DNA of 64,000 nt from Diplolepis rosae (lineage: Eukaryota > Arthropoda > Insecta > Hymenoptera > Diplolepididae): positions 3,645,501 through 3,709,500 of the forward strand of contig JAPYXD010000755.1 in NCBI GenBank assembly GCA_030998225.1, written 5' to 3'. The notes beneath the pieces were generated by a model. That model was not told the origin of the DNA, ran no database searches, and saw only the letters and a list, made by a program, of their open reading frames with translations. Of this stretch, positions 31,600 through 42,729 are shown one piece after another (the stretch's first letter is position 1; every line of letters begins with the position of its first letter). The position numbers and the translations under genes are program-made.

Positions 31600-34214
31600 T
31601 GTAACGTCCTGCGTCCGTCTTTTACTTTTTATTTTTATTATTAATTTTTATTAATTTCTGTAATAAGAAAATTGTTAGTATTTCATTTTATATTTTCTCC
31701 GAAACCCTAATCGTAAAAATGTAAAGATTTGAAACGCAATCTCTTCTCTAAAAATTGTATAAATTCGAAAACCTTTTAAGAAAATGTGCAGTTGCGTAAA
31801 TATAAAGATTTGAATTTTCTTAGCAATCGGTAAAAGTAATAAACTTGCACTTTGAAACTTTGACCAAAAGATACAGCCCACAATCGTATTCCATTTTAGA
31901 TATTTCTATTTACTATCCTCTAATAAATAAATGCATAGAACTGCATAGAGCTATAGCAGTATATAGCTTAGCGATTAGCCATTTCCGGAAATATCGTAAA
32001 TAGCTTAGGCTAATGGTCAAAAGGGCCCGCGCTCGTACCACGCCCAAGTAAATACAAACAAAGTACATTGTATTTACCCCGCTTAGAAGATAGAATAGGC
32101 TATATATAATAGATAATAAAGATGAATAATAAGAATGTTAAAATATTAAGAATTTAGTTTTAAATTAATATTATTTATATTATTCAGTATACTATGAATA
32201 AACAATAAAAATAAACTATTATAGTAGTTAATAATAGGAGCAGTAATTTTAATCTAATTGTTATGTGAAAAAATATTTCAAACCTATCTGAATGTGACTA
32301 AAAAACCAATAGCAATTTATTGAAGATTTTAATAATTAGGAATCTACCTTATCAGCGAATAAATTTATGAGAATTCAATTCTGAAGGTAAAATACTAATT
32401 AAAATTCATTAAATGATACTCTTACTCTCTTTTATTCAATTTTAAAAACATTAAAGTATTAATTTACATGATATGTATTTGAATTTATACACAACATATT
32501 TCAACAGTAAATTTTTAAACATTACTATTTTACCTTTACAAAAATATATATTTCCAATCTTTATAAACATATTTTTTAAGTTCGTAAATCTTAAAAACCA
32601 AACTTATCTGCACAAGATCTAAGTCAGTTTTCAACTAATGTCAGAATACATATAAGCATAAGCTAAATACTAGAAAAATTAACAATTTAAGTTAATTAAA
32701 AATACTGTTATTAAAGATTTGAAATAATAGAAATGTTCTGTTTTACCGACAATATTTCATATTCAAATATGTATTTTATAAATAACTTTGCATATATTTT
32801 CCAAATGAACAAACTCAGCTTCGAATATGTAAATCTTTGCACTTATTTTTATAAATAAGAAGTTTATATAAAAATGAAAAATCACAAACTTTCAGAACTA
32901 CTTTTTATATTTTATCGAATAAATTCACAAAAGAAAACTTATATTAAATTCACCCTTTTAAATGAATAATTTTGTATATTTAAAGAACATATTCGATGTT
33001 TAGTTTGAATTTTACGATGTTTATGTTCATTCATAAAACCAATTACAGAATAAAAATTAATCTTATCTATTAATGATTCTTTTGAATTTTTAAAAAAAGA
33101 AGAATAGTCAGTCTAATGTAAATTAACGAGTTTTTAAGTTAAATTTAGATATAAATGAATTATATTGTATTTTAACTTTTCAATTATTTATATTTAACGA
33201 AATCTGTAAACATAATTATTTAAATAATTAATTTGTAACACATTTTATTTAAGAATATACAAATGCCGCCATCTTTTGGAAGGTGACTGAACTTGGAGAA
33301 AACTTGGTATGGCCCACAAGGCCCAGAAAACTTGCAACGCCCCTAGATTTTCACACTAATGGAAGTCTGGGCGTAACTAGGCTTGCCTAACTAGGCCAAT
33401 AGAAAGCCAGGACAGCTACCCCCAGACTTTTCCTAAATTTGAAATATTGTGAGGGAAGCGGGGTGCTGAACATAAAACGAACTGCAGAGAAAATTTTAAA
33501 CAGTTCTTCCCCAGCATTCAAATCTCTAAAAAAAAATAATATAAATTCTATTGCTATTTTCGTGGTCCGCGAAACTCTTTCTAAGTTATAAAAACGAGAA
33601 ATTAAGACATAAAATAAAATTTAACGAATCTTTCAATAAAACTCCCTCGTCGGTTGGAGTTAGTTATTTCTAAACGAAGTTAAAACTAATCACCAAGGAA
33701 CTAAGTTTTATCCAGGATCAGCCATCTACCAAGGATTACTAAAAATTAACAGGACTGTAAGCAATACTAATAAAAAGTAAGTTTAAAATTTCAATTGCTG
33801 TGTCTTTTCTAAAATTCTTTCTACTCTGTCTCTTTAAATATAATTTTATTCATATTTTTACAAATGTTTGGGTGCTGGTATCACTCCAGTACTAACATTT
33901 GTACATTTTCTGTCTCCTTTCTATCCAAAATCCTCGAATCGAAGGCAAGTGGCGTGCTCCCTTTTATGGGAATAGTACGACTTGTCTGAGATTCACATGT
34001 CTTTTCACATTTTTTATTTTATGTGATGTTTATTTATTTTAATTTGGTTGAGAAGGATTTATTTATGAACAGTAGTCCTGGGTTATTGGAATTAATTTTC
34101 CAGACCCGAAACTGCTAAAGTTATTATATTCTCTTCCAGAATATAATAATTTAAATTTAATAACTTGAATTTATTAAATTAATATCTTTCTCTTATGTGT
34201 CTTCAGACGTCACA
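31600..34214 (+). mobile_element. 2.6-kb solo LTR (or short LTR derivative) with TATA duplication
   Basis: It begins TGTAACGTCC, ends GACGTCACA and is flanked by TATA on both sides (31596-31599, 34215-34218). Joining the flanks gives TTTAAACACTCAAAATATA then ATTTTTCAGTAATC, the same order as the uninterrupted inverse arm at 34935-34980, which proves a precise insertion. The tips resemble the Gypsy LTR tips (TGTCACGTCC...GACGTAACA). No gag or pol motif is seen inside, so a solo LTR is the simplest reading. 2.6 kb is long for one. Orientation is set only by the tip similarity. Confidence 0.7.
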
Positions 34215-34874
34215 TATAATTTTTCAGTAATCTTTGAAAGTCAACAAGTGTTTATAATTAAAAATATATATATATTAATTTAAATTTCATGTAGCTTTGT
34301 GAACCTATTATTTCAATTAAAAAATTAGGCACAAAATCGTTTTTTATTATAAATATGAGGTTTAAGTTTAAAATTAATATTACGTTACTGAGGCATATGC
34401 AGAGACTTTTAATTTGAAAAATCAAAAGCTGTACAAAAAAGAAAAACACTAGCTCTTTAGGAAATGTATTAACGAATTGATGAGTTAGGTATTTTAGTAT
34501 TTATAAGTTGCACACGCATAAAAAAGCTTAGTATAATTGACAGGAAGTTCAGTATTTATTATTATTTGTACATAGATAAAGAATCTGTGAATAAAGGTCA
34601 GGGTTTGACTCTTTCTGCTTCTGAAGAATAGGGAAATCGTTATAAGAAATGTTGTTCTTCGTCAGAGGCAAGGGGACTCACGATCAAAAAGCACCACAAG
34701 TAGTTTTATTCATAAAATTATATTGTTGATTATATTGAATTATACCTGCATATGCCACAGTAACGTAACATTAATTTTAAACTTAATCCTTATAATTACT
34801 ATAAAAAAACAAATTTGTGCCTAATTTTTAAATTAAAATAATAGGTTCACAAAGCTACATAAAATTTGAATCAA

Positions 34875-34905
<31 letters not shown>

Positions 34906-35387
34906 TTTAAATTATAACCACTTGTTGACTTTCAAACATTACTAAAAATTTATATTTTAAGTGTTTAAATCATTAGAAAAATTGTAAAAAAATGTTCAGG
35001 TATTTATTTTGGGTGAATGTTTTTCAAAATATATGAAGTAGAAGTGTAGTTTTTAAAAATATATATCTCGTAAATTATAATTTGGCGTACCTTTTTTTTT
35101 TGCACGGATTCAGGGAAAACATAACTTTGCCGAGTCCAAAGTTTTTAAATTAATAAATATATTTTATTATATTTGTAAATTTTTGCTGCATACCAAAGAA
35201 TTCTCAATGACTTAATTTTTACAAAAACAAATGACATTTTTTTCCTCATCGGTTGTTTCATCTATATTGAAAGTGATTTGATTTTGTTAATAACATCTCA
35301 GATCAAATTCCTGATAATATCATAAAAGTTAATAAAATTCTGCATCTAATGAGATTAAGCTGAAAGCAAAATGTTAATTTAACACTG
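34215..35387. mobile_element. Third long-TIR hAT relict: inner left arm, loop, right arm and right flank
   Basis: 34219-34411 and 34745-34940 are inverted arms, and the loop 34412-34744 derives from the region just after the transposase. It contains AGAGGCAAGGGGACTCAC, as at 12039-12056, and a decayed transposase end near 34600. The right arm goes on to about 35160 as the inverse of 31390-31599. The last part (35235-35387) is a direct copy of 18520-18690 and ends in AACACTG before CTTGTTAC. A (TA)n run is at 34878-34900. Confidence 0.6.
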
Positions 35388-35700
35388 CTTGTTACTTTTC
35401 TCAGGAGAGATACGATTCTGAAGATGGTACGACGGTCACTGAAGATTTGGGGATTTGCAGGTGCTTTTACAGACTGTTTTTTCGGCCGACACCTACATGA
35501 AATCCGCCATTTTTTGATCGATACTGACATGACATTGCAAGATGCTCCCTAAAAGCTTTTCTTCCACCCTGATTAGACCATAATTGTTTCCACGAAGATT
35601 CCAACACTTTCCTTAATTTTTATCCATAGCAACAAGATTCTAATTTTAGTCCCACTCAGCAACAGGTCTTCTAAATTTTCCTGCGTGTTCCTCTAGCTCT
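35388..35700. repeat. CTTGTTAC copy 3 and continuation of the pre-insertion repeat
   Basis: 35388-35395 is CTTGTTAC. 35396-35440 completes the tandem unit broken at 6536, ending GATGGTACGACGGTCACT. The remaining ~260 bp contains no recognisable gene and may be old LTR or host sequence. Confidence 0.6.
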
Positions 35701-37558
35701 AAATATACCATTTAAGATATTACCTTTCTTTCTTAGATATTTTTAAAACATTCACCGTAAATGAATATCTAAACATTTTATTTTAAATTTTAGGATGATT
35801 TAAACACTTAAAAAATCATTTTCTATTGAAATTTCAAATCAATAAATTTTCAAAGTTGCAAAACAAAATATCAATTATAATATTTTTTAGCAATACAAAT
35901 CAAATAATTCAATTGGAAAATAATGTAGAGAATATTATATATTAAGGAATAATAAAATATGATATTGGAGTTTGTAAAATAAAATATTAAGATACTTAAG
36001 TAATACGTAAATTATATGTAATTATACACTTGAAATTATACAGTAAAGTTTCTTCTCTGGTATAAGCCAACATTAAAAAAAATTTCATTCAAATAAAATA
36101 CTCTGAAAGCTTTTTGAAATACATAATATTATTTCCATATGAATTTCATTATAAAATTAATTACTTTCTCAATTACATGGTGATAGTAGGTAAAAATGTT
36201 ATCATTTTAAGTTTTAGTGACTTACATGCATAGACTTTTCAATGAAAAAAAGAAATGCTTTACACAAAGGCAAAATTTTCTAATTGATGTAGTTGATCAA
36301 ATTTTTAAACTCGAAACATGTTTTCATTAATACCTTGATTTAAGTCTCCAAAGATTTATTGACTTCAAATTTTACTGGGGATTTTCCAAGAATTTTACAC
36401 AATCTCAAAAATGATTATGTAGGCGAATGTTTTTCAAATATCAATAAAATCACAAAGTCAATAAATGCTTAAAATTTCAGATTAAGATATTGCTTGCAAA
36501 TTTAGTAGCTTTTTTAGTTAACTATTTTAATCAGAAAATCCTTCATTTTCGTAGATTTTTTCAATTTTTTAATTAAAAATCTATGTATAGGTCACGAAAC
36601 CGTGAGGTGAATATTTTGAATCATCAGCTACATTTTCCGGGGAATTTCTATTAAACTCCTTTCCATACCGCCGAGAAGGTAGCGTTGCAGGCGCGTTCTA
36701 ATAGATGTATTTTACCAAGATATTAAATAGGATAGATAAAATCAAATAAAAAAATTCTTAGAAGTGAAACTATGAAACTATTTTATTCGAAATAAATATT
36801 TTGTATTTGTATTTTATATAAGAGGAATCGTAAAGTGTAATTTCGTATGCAAATTTAGATGCAATTTTAGTTTTTTGAATACAGAAACCTTTTATTCACA
36901 GTTTTATAATGAAATTCATATGGGAATTATATTATGTATTTCAAAAAGCTTTCAGAGTATTTTATTTGAATGAAATTTTTTTTAATGTTGGCTTATACCA
37001 GAGAAGAAACTTTACCGTATAATTTCAAGTGTATAATTACATATAATTTACGTATTACTTAAGTATCTTAATATTTTATTTTTCAAACTCCAATATCATA
37101 TTTTATTATTCCTTAATATATAATATTCTCTACATAATTTTCCAATTGAATTATTTGATTTGTATTGCTAAAAAATATTATAATTGATATTTTGTTTTGC
37201 AACTTGGAAAATTTATTGATTTGAAATTTCAATAGAAAATGATTTTTTAAGTGTTTAAATCATCCTAAAATTTAAAATAAAATGTTTAGATATTCATTTA
37301 CGGTGAATGTTTTAAAAATATCTAAGAAAGAAAGGTAATATCTTAGATGGTATATTTCGTGATTTTAAATTTGTCGTCTGCTTCGCGCCACTTTGACACG
37401 AAGTCGACAGAAACATAATTTTCGATCTTGGCTCAACGGCCGAAAGCGTGAAATCGAAGCGAGGAAGTGGGGACACACCGACGCGGTGCGCTTGATAGTG
37501 TGTGTTCCCACATTAGACCGTGGTGGGGGCCACCAGCTCCCAAGTTCTGGGATCACTG
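35701..37558. mobile_element. Fourth long-TIR hAT relict (foldback), right tip preserved
   Basis: Inverted arms 35701-36157 and 36905-37356 of ~450 bp surround a 750-bp loop. The right side continues outward to a hAT end: GTGGGGGCC, CAAGTTCTGGGATCACTG at 37558, the inverse of a CAGTGATCCCAGAACTTGG tip. The left terminal ~200 bp is missing. 36830-36900 is a copy of the ~184-bp unit of 17.8-18.4 kb. No transposase was found. Confidence 0.65.
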
Positions 37559-37787
37559 AGTCAAGTTACAAATTCGCAAAAGTCCCTTCCATGCATACAC
37601 TCACGACGCTAATTTTGACCGATCCTCGCCAGCATTCCTCTTCGATTTCTCGGGCGGACAAGATGTCCAGCGGGTCGTGTGGAAAAAGGGACAGGTGACT
37701 GTTCCCTCGCTCCGTCCGTGTTTCCCATCACGAATCGCGTCGTCAGAGTTACTCCGAAGGCTCCTCAGTGTCGAAAATTCGAGTACA

Positions 37788-38109
37788 CTAGGGGGTGTTT
37801 CGGGACGTAAATGGCAGGTCGGCGCAGGTAAGCTCCTTACGAAGCTGAAAGGTCTCCTGCCTTTCCTCCGCCAATAAATCTATTGGCGGGACGCTCGCCA
37901 GGACAAACACAGCGCTCGTCGAGATAGTTCTATATGCTGAAACTATTCTCAGCGCGATAAGTCTCTGCGCCGAGAACAGCTTCTTCTGGATAGCATGGTT
38001 TTGCAAAGCATTGGCCCAGACCGGAGCTGCATAAAGCAGCTTCGAATGGACCACGCTCGCCACCAATCTTCTTTTCGCTTCCCTGAGTCCTGAGGAGGAT
38101 CTGGGTCTC
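37788..38109 (-). pseudogene. R1-like LINE ORF2, reverse transcriptase C-terminal fragment
   Basis: In this frame KRRLVASVVHSKLLYAAPVW, QKKLFSAQRLIALRIVSAYRT and VLASVPPIDLLAEER are the characteristic thumb and post-RT segment of R1/I-group non-LTR retrotransposons. It directly adjoins the endonuclease fragment at about 38110, so the central endonuclease and whole RT palm (several kb in a full element) are deleted. A frameshift lies at the join. The element is on the - strand with its 3' end to the left, and no poly(A) end is recognised before 37560. Confidence 0.75.
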
Positions 38110-38421
38110 GAAGACCTCGAAAGGATCGTTGGGGGAGAAGTAGCAGCTGTACACACGCACACCCGCCACTTCCACCCAAACGAACCCCGCATCGGACTCC
38201 AGGAAATCCCTGACACTCAAATCAGGGCTACAAACAAGGATGTCGGCCGTCCTTGATGCATCCTGAAACCAAGAAGATTTTTCAGACCATTTGTAATGCT
38301 CACTAATGAGCAGTACATCGGCCCCCCTCTCCCTGGCAATCTGCATCAGGAAGTCCTGGGCATCCTTCCCCCTTCCGAGGTTGAGTTGTAGGAACTTCAC
38401 TTCCTGCCTCTCAACTTCCAA
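38110..38421 (-). pseudogene. R1-like LINE ORF2, N-terminal endonuclease fragment
   Basis: The start Met at 38421 opens VKFLQLNLGRGKDAQDFLMQ, the first strand of the APE-type endonuclease with its catalytic Asn, and reaches VLLISEHY with the catalytic Glu. It continues to VYSCYFSPNDPFEVFE. It then fuses to RT-terminal sequence at about 38110. The start overlaps the end of ORF1 (stop at 38397) by 25 bases, the normal ORF1/ORF2 overlap of R1-type elements. Confidence 0.75.
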
Positions 38422-38720
38422 AGCTCTTCCCGGAAGACCGGGCAGGAGCCTCCACCAGAGACATGGGCGACATCTTTATCGCCCCTTTCTAGACACGTCA
38501 GGCACCTCGGCGTTGCCTTGCAGCTCCCGGCCATGTGACCCGCGACACCGCATCTCCAACAGGAATTCCTCCTGTCGGGGTTGCTGCAGCCCTGGCACCC
38601 CTGGCCATAGCCAAGGCACCTGAAGCATCGGGCGACTTCTGCATGCTCGCGTATGCGGCACGCAACCCACCCGATTCTAATATCACCTAGCTGAATAATA
38701 AAATATAATATAAATAACAA
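38397..38720 (-). pseudogene. R1-like LINE ORF1, C-terminal zinc-knuckle fragment
   Basis: This is the RNA-binding Gag-like protein of the LINE. Three Cys/His knuckles are seen: CFRCLGYGQ with a later Cys pair, CWRCGVAGHMAGSC (intact CCHC) and CLTCLERGDKDVAHVSGGGSC. The N-terminal part of ORF1 is missing, because the sequence upstream of 38690 is AT-rich and unrelated. The element is therefore 5'-truncated or recombined. It ends WKLRGRK, overlapping ORF2. Confidence 0.75.
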
Positions 38721-38733
38721 TATAAAAATTCGT

Positions 38734-39278
38734 ATGAATAAAATTGAATACAGCTCTCCAAATTCTCTAAATAAAAAAAACCGTTCAGATTTATACAGAC
38801 ATCAACCAACAGTATGTTTGACATACAACGTAACAAACTTCACTAAATTGTCTAATATTTTCAAAAAATACAATATGTCAACTATCCCGGTCGTTAACAA
38901 AACTTTGAAATCAATAATAAAATTAGGTAAAGACTGCACAAACAAATGGGAACAAACTAATATTGTGTACAAATTTAATTGTAAAAATTGCGCTGCGACT
39001 TATATTGGTGAATCTAAGAGAGCATTAAGAGTTCGTATTAATGAACACAAAAATAAAAAAAAAACAATGAATCCGTAGTCTGTGAACATCAATTGGAATT
39101 CAACCATGAATTTGATTGGGAAAATATCAAGATTGTTGATTATGTCCCTGACTATCGGAAAAGATTAACATCAGAGATGATACATATAAAATTTAATAAA
39201 TTTAGTATAAATAAAAAAGAAGACATATTTACTTTGAATAGAATTTATTTTTCATTACTTAATAGATTAAATTCATGA
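38734..39278 (+). pseudogene. Penelope-like element, GIY-YIG endonuclease remnant
   Basis: The frame 38734-39078 encodes the region after the RT and the GIY-YIG start: VYKFNCKNCAATYIGESKRALRVRINEH, where YIGES is the second half of the GIY-YIG motif. After an A9 run near 39056-39064 the frame shifts, and the continuation CEHQLEFNHEFDW ... YRKRLTSEMIHI is the usual Penelope endonuclease C-terminus, ending at 39278. The RT domain upstream is absent (5' truncation). The enzyme nicks host DNA for target-primed reverse transcription. The copy is inactive as read. Confidence 0.8.
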
Positions 39279-39602
39279 TAGCTTTCCAGCTGATGTCTGT
39301 TTACATTTCAAATTCTATGTTTACAATAACTGTTGTCAATATTTAAAGTTAACTGTCTGAATCTAATAATTTAGTAGAAAAAGTGTCGTCGACTCCATAA
39401 CATCACGTCATTTTATTAGTAAAATCATGACTTTTATTATAATTTTATATTCTCGACATTACTCATTATGAGTCAACCTTCTTTTATAAAGGTAAAATTT
39501 AATAATTTTGTGTATGTTTTTGATATTAAGTTAATTTAATTTTTATTTTTCTTGTGTGTGACAATTTTACTATTTGGTGTTTTTTTTTTAATTTAATAAA
39601 GC

Positions 39603-39639
39603 CTGATGAGGTTGGCAAACCCATAGTCAACGAAACGTC
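39603..39639 (+). ncRNA. Hammerhead ribozyme motif of the Penelope element
   Basis: CTGATGAG, a stem-loop closed by GTTG...CAAC, then GAAACGTC form the canonical conserved core of a hammerhead ribozyme. All invariant core bases (CUGAUGA, GAAA) are present. Position ~325 bp after the GIY-YIG frame fits the terminal repeat of Penelope-like elements, which use such ribozymes to process their RNA. Confidence 0.75.
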
Positions 39640-40399
39640 GCAACAATTATGACATTATGAAGAGTTTTCTTCTTTATATTTGACCCTCATTGATCGCAAA
39701 CCAGCATCTTTTATAATATTAATATGGAGGGTGACACTACCATTTCTTCGATCGTTTGGACTGTTTTTGGTCACAGACTGCGGAGGCTTTGCAGTGTCCC
39801 CCAGGAGATTCCATATACCAATTTGCTCATAGCCTCATTCAAGAGAGAGACAGTCTATAGGTTCTACTCTCACATTCGAAGGACACATATCACAGTTATC
39901 CGGCGCTGACATTCATTCAGTTCACTCATTTCTCACAGGCACTCGCAGACTCATTCTCTGCGCCGCTACCTGGGGCATACATCCTTCTCCATGCATGGGG
40001 ATACACGCGTTTATAGCGTCCCCCGCTTTCAACCTGGGATAGACCCGTTTATAGGGCACCCCTCACGCAATGGGAAGATGCCCGTCTATAGAGCCCCCTG
40101 CATCTGTAGTTCTAGTGTTAAGAGGTAGACAAGTAAGTTACCACCTAAGTATCGTTCTGTGTGAAAACTTATGCAACATCTTATTTGTTTATTGCAAATA
40201 TAATAAATTATCTTATGTATTTATCAATTTAGTGTTTTATTATCATGGTGAGCAACTCAGGGCCCATAAACCTGACAAGTGACAACGTACCTACAAACAA
40301 AAATAAATTATTAGGCCTCACCATTCTGATATAATCAGCTAACCGCCTCCCTTACATCCAAAATCCAAACTACCCTCGCCTTTTGCTCGGGACGTAACA
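39640..40399 (+). repeat. Probable LTR of the errantivirus-like element (left edge undefined)
   Basis: It ends CTCGGGACGTAACA at 40399, eight bases before a primer-binding site, so it should contain an LTR. At 39976-40095 three imperfect units of a GGGATA-ACCCGTTTATAG-type phrase occur. AATAAATTA (40301-40309) could serve in 3' processing. The left LTR tip was not found. Confidence 0.45.
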
Positions 40400-40406
40400 G
40401 CTGATT

Positions 40407-40425
40407 TGGTGGCTGCGGTGGGATT
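40407..40425 (+). promoter_or_regulatory. Primer-binding site, tRNA-Leu-like
   Basis: TGGTGGCTGCGGTGGGATT is complementary, with one mismatch, to the CCA-ended 3' terminus of tRNA-Leu. It defines the 5' end of the internal region of the + strand LTR element that follows. Confidence 0.65.
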
Positions 40426-42090
40426 GTCACTTTTATTGTCACAATTGATAATAATTTAAAAATTATTTAATTGAAGCTATTCAAAATTATATGTGATATT
40501 TATTTCGAATAAAAATTGTGCATAAATAAAAGCTTCGAAATTTAGAAATTTTCAAAATTACAAAATTATAAGTTTAGTAGAAATAATTAGATAAGATATT
40601 TTGACATGTCAGAATTTAAATATTTGGAATTAAATCTTAAAATAAATTATTTCATTTTAAGCGTCGGTATACTTTGCGTGTTCGAAATCTCTGCCATCGT
40701 CAATAACATCATTGAATTACCCTGAATAAACCTTGCATATATTCTTTGTAGCAAGATGGTGCGAGTGAAGGGTCTAAAAATATAGAAAAATTAAAAACAT
40801 AATTTATTGACTTAAATCCATTTAAAATTCAGAGCTTTTTCTACTTAAAAGTTTACGCAGGAAATTGTGTTTAAGCCTAACCTGAATAAACTTATAGTAT
40901 TAAAACATTGAGTGTTTAAATTCAACATATTAAAATTATCCGAATTTCTGAAAGTATTAAAATTATATAAGGTTTTAAGCTTGAGCCTGGATTTTCTAAT
41001 TTCTTACTACTAAAATTTTTAAATTTCTAACTTAGTTTGAATTCAAGTTTAAAAGAGAATAAGAACAGCATACGAGAGTATAAGTCCTTTTTGATTCATT
41101 GAACGGTCATCATCGATTACGATCGACTGGGTAAGGCAAAGTTCGAAGTGTTAGCATTGTAATTGTTTATAACTTCCATTTTAACTGCGTTAAATAACGG
41201 AATATTTTTGATTGCAAAGATTGTCCAAGAGTTTGCGCTTGAGTATAGCTTGTCCAATCCTGCATCTCTAAAATTCTGTGACATTAAACAAATTTTTTTT
41301 GTTTTTTAACAATAAACATTTTCTGTGAGTTTAAAGATTAAGTAAAAATTTGTGCTTGAGTCTGGCTTAATTAATCTTGTACCATCGAAAACACAAGTTG
41401 TTAAAACACATAACCAACTTATAAATTCAACCACTGCGAAAATTTTCTAAGGAATTCGCAGTCGCGTCTGGCCTGACCCGCCTTATATCAGTGGAAACAT
41501 ATGATTCAAGGTTAAACGCAGCGACGACTGCACGCATCACAGCAAGAATTTACCTGTGCTGTAATAACTAGCATAAATCATTAACAACAATGAATCAAAA
41601 ATTGAAATTACCACATTTAATTAGCAATAAACAAATACGGAGAAATACATAAACAAAATTAGCAATAAATAAAATGTTCTAAAATGAACAATTAAAAGTA
41701 AAATTCGAAGTAAATACAGTAATTACAGTATATAGTAACACTTAATTTATAATAAGTTTTAAATTCAACAACTTCAAACAAATTCTTATACGAAAACGAC
41801 AAAGATCAATTTTTGAAAAATATATCAGTTTATCCAAACCTTGAACCTTTTTAAAGCCGCAACAGGTAAAACATCGCGACCATACGGTCAGGTTCGCAAA
41901 GGAAGAAATCGGTAGTAAAAAAAAACAAAAAAACATTTATAAATAAATAAATCACGATATCAAAATATGCGTGCCAAGCTATAAATCTTCAAATAGATGA
42001 GCTTGGTGCATTCTTACATTGTCAACCAATCGTCCTTAAATTCAATATCTAAATTGCATATATATCATTTAATAATATCTATCAGACAAA
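40426..42090 (+). promoter_or_regulatory. Long 5' leader with five reiterated motifs
   Basis: A motif with core TTGNGCTTGAGYCTRRCYT recurs at about 40861-40893, 40971-40996, 41231-41255, 41349-41372 and 41452-41482. The block 41057-41255 is homologous to the leader of the - strand Gypsy element (29900-30105, inverted). No ORF was found. The function is unknown; an insulator-, enhancer- or packaging-like role is inferred from position only. Confidence 0.5.
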
Positions 42091-42729
42091 ATGTCACATT
42101 TCGAGGAAAAAACTATATTAAATGAAACTCAAAGTAGAAAATTCATGCATGACATTTCGTGCAACCCAAAAGATGCTATGATAAAGTTAATGGCAGAATG
42201 TTTTATCATGCAACAAGGAGTTGTGAACATCCCTATATGCGATGGAAAAAACATGTCTGTTAGCAATTTTTCCGAAGATATTATAACTGGACAGTCGGTC
42301 GTGCCTGCAACTTACGAAAAACGATACGTTAAAGCGGCGTTGGCGCGATTAAAAGGTGCTGCACGAAACAGCACTTATGGAAAAACATTTTCCAATTTTA
42401 GTGTCTTAATTCAACATCTCGAACAGCGATTTGCCCCCCATAAAACTTACTTGTGGTACGTACGCGAAATAACTACCATTCAAATGCTTCAAAATGAAGA
42501 TATTTATGAATTCTATGACCGATTAACACTTTTAAAGTCAAAAGCTCAGGCAGCTCTTGAAAATAGATATAAAAATGCCAATCAGATGATACCTCCCCTC
42601 AACAACTGTGCCTTAGAAGCATTCATTCGGGGTTTACCTGGCGGGATGCCGGCAAAGATAGAAGCACGAAATCCAGTGACCCTGCAAGAAGCTTTCGAAT
42701 ATGCTATTAACTATGAATCAAGACGCTAA
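42091..42729 (+). CDS. gag: Gag (capsid part) of an errantivirus-like LTR element
   Basis: A 212-residue frame starting MSHFEEKTI directly after the leader. It has the capsid pattern of Gypsy elements: NIPICDGKNMSVSNFSEDI, ARLKGAARNSTYG, VLIQHLEQRFAPHKT, an MLQNEDIYEFYDRL segment and CALEAFIRGLPGGMPAKIEA, matching the FIRGL core of other Gag proteins here. It stops at 42729, before any zinc knuckle. The next ~150 bases keep a Gag-like amino-acid flavour in other frames, so the C-terminus has probably been lost to a stop or shift. No pol follows. Confidence 0.75.
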   Translation: MSHFEEKTILNETQSRKFMHDISCNPKDAMIKLMAECFIMQQGVVNIPICDGKNMSVSNFSEDIITGQSVVPATYEKRYVKAALARLKGAARNSTYGKTFSNFSVLIQHLEQRFAPHKTYLWYVREITTIQMLQNEDIYEFYDRLTLLKSKAQAALENRYKNANQMIPPLNNCALEAFIRGLPGGMPAKIEARNPVTLQEAFEYAINYESRR

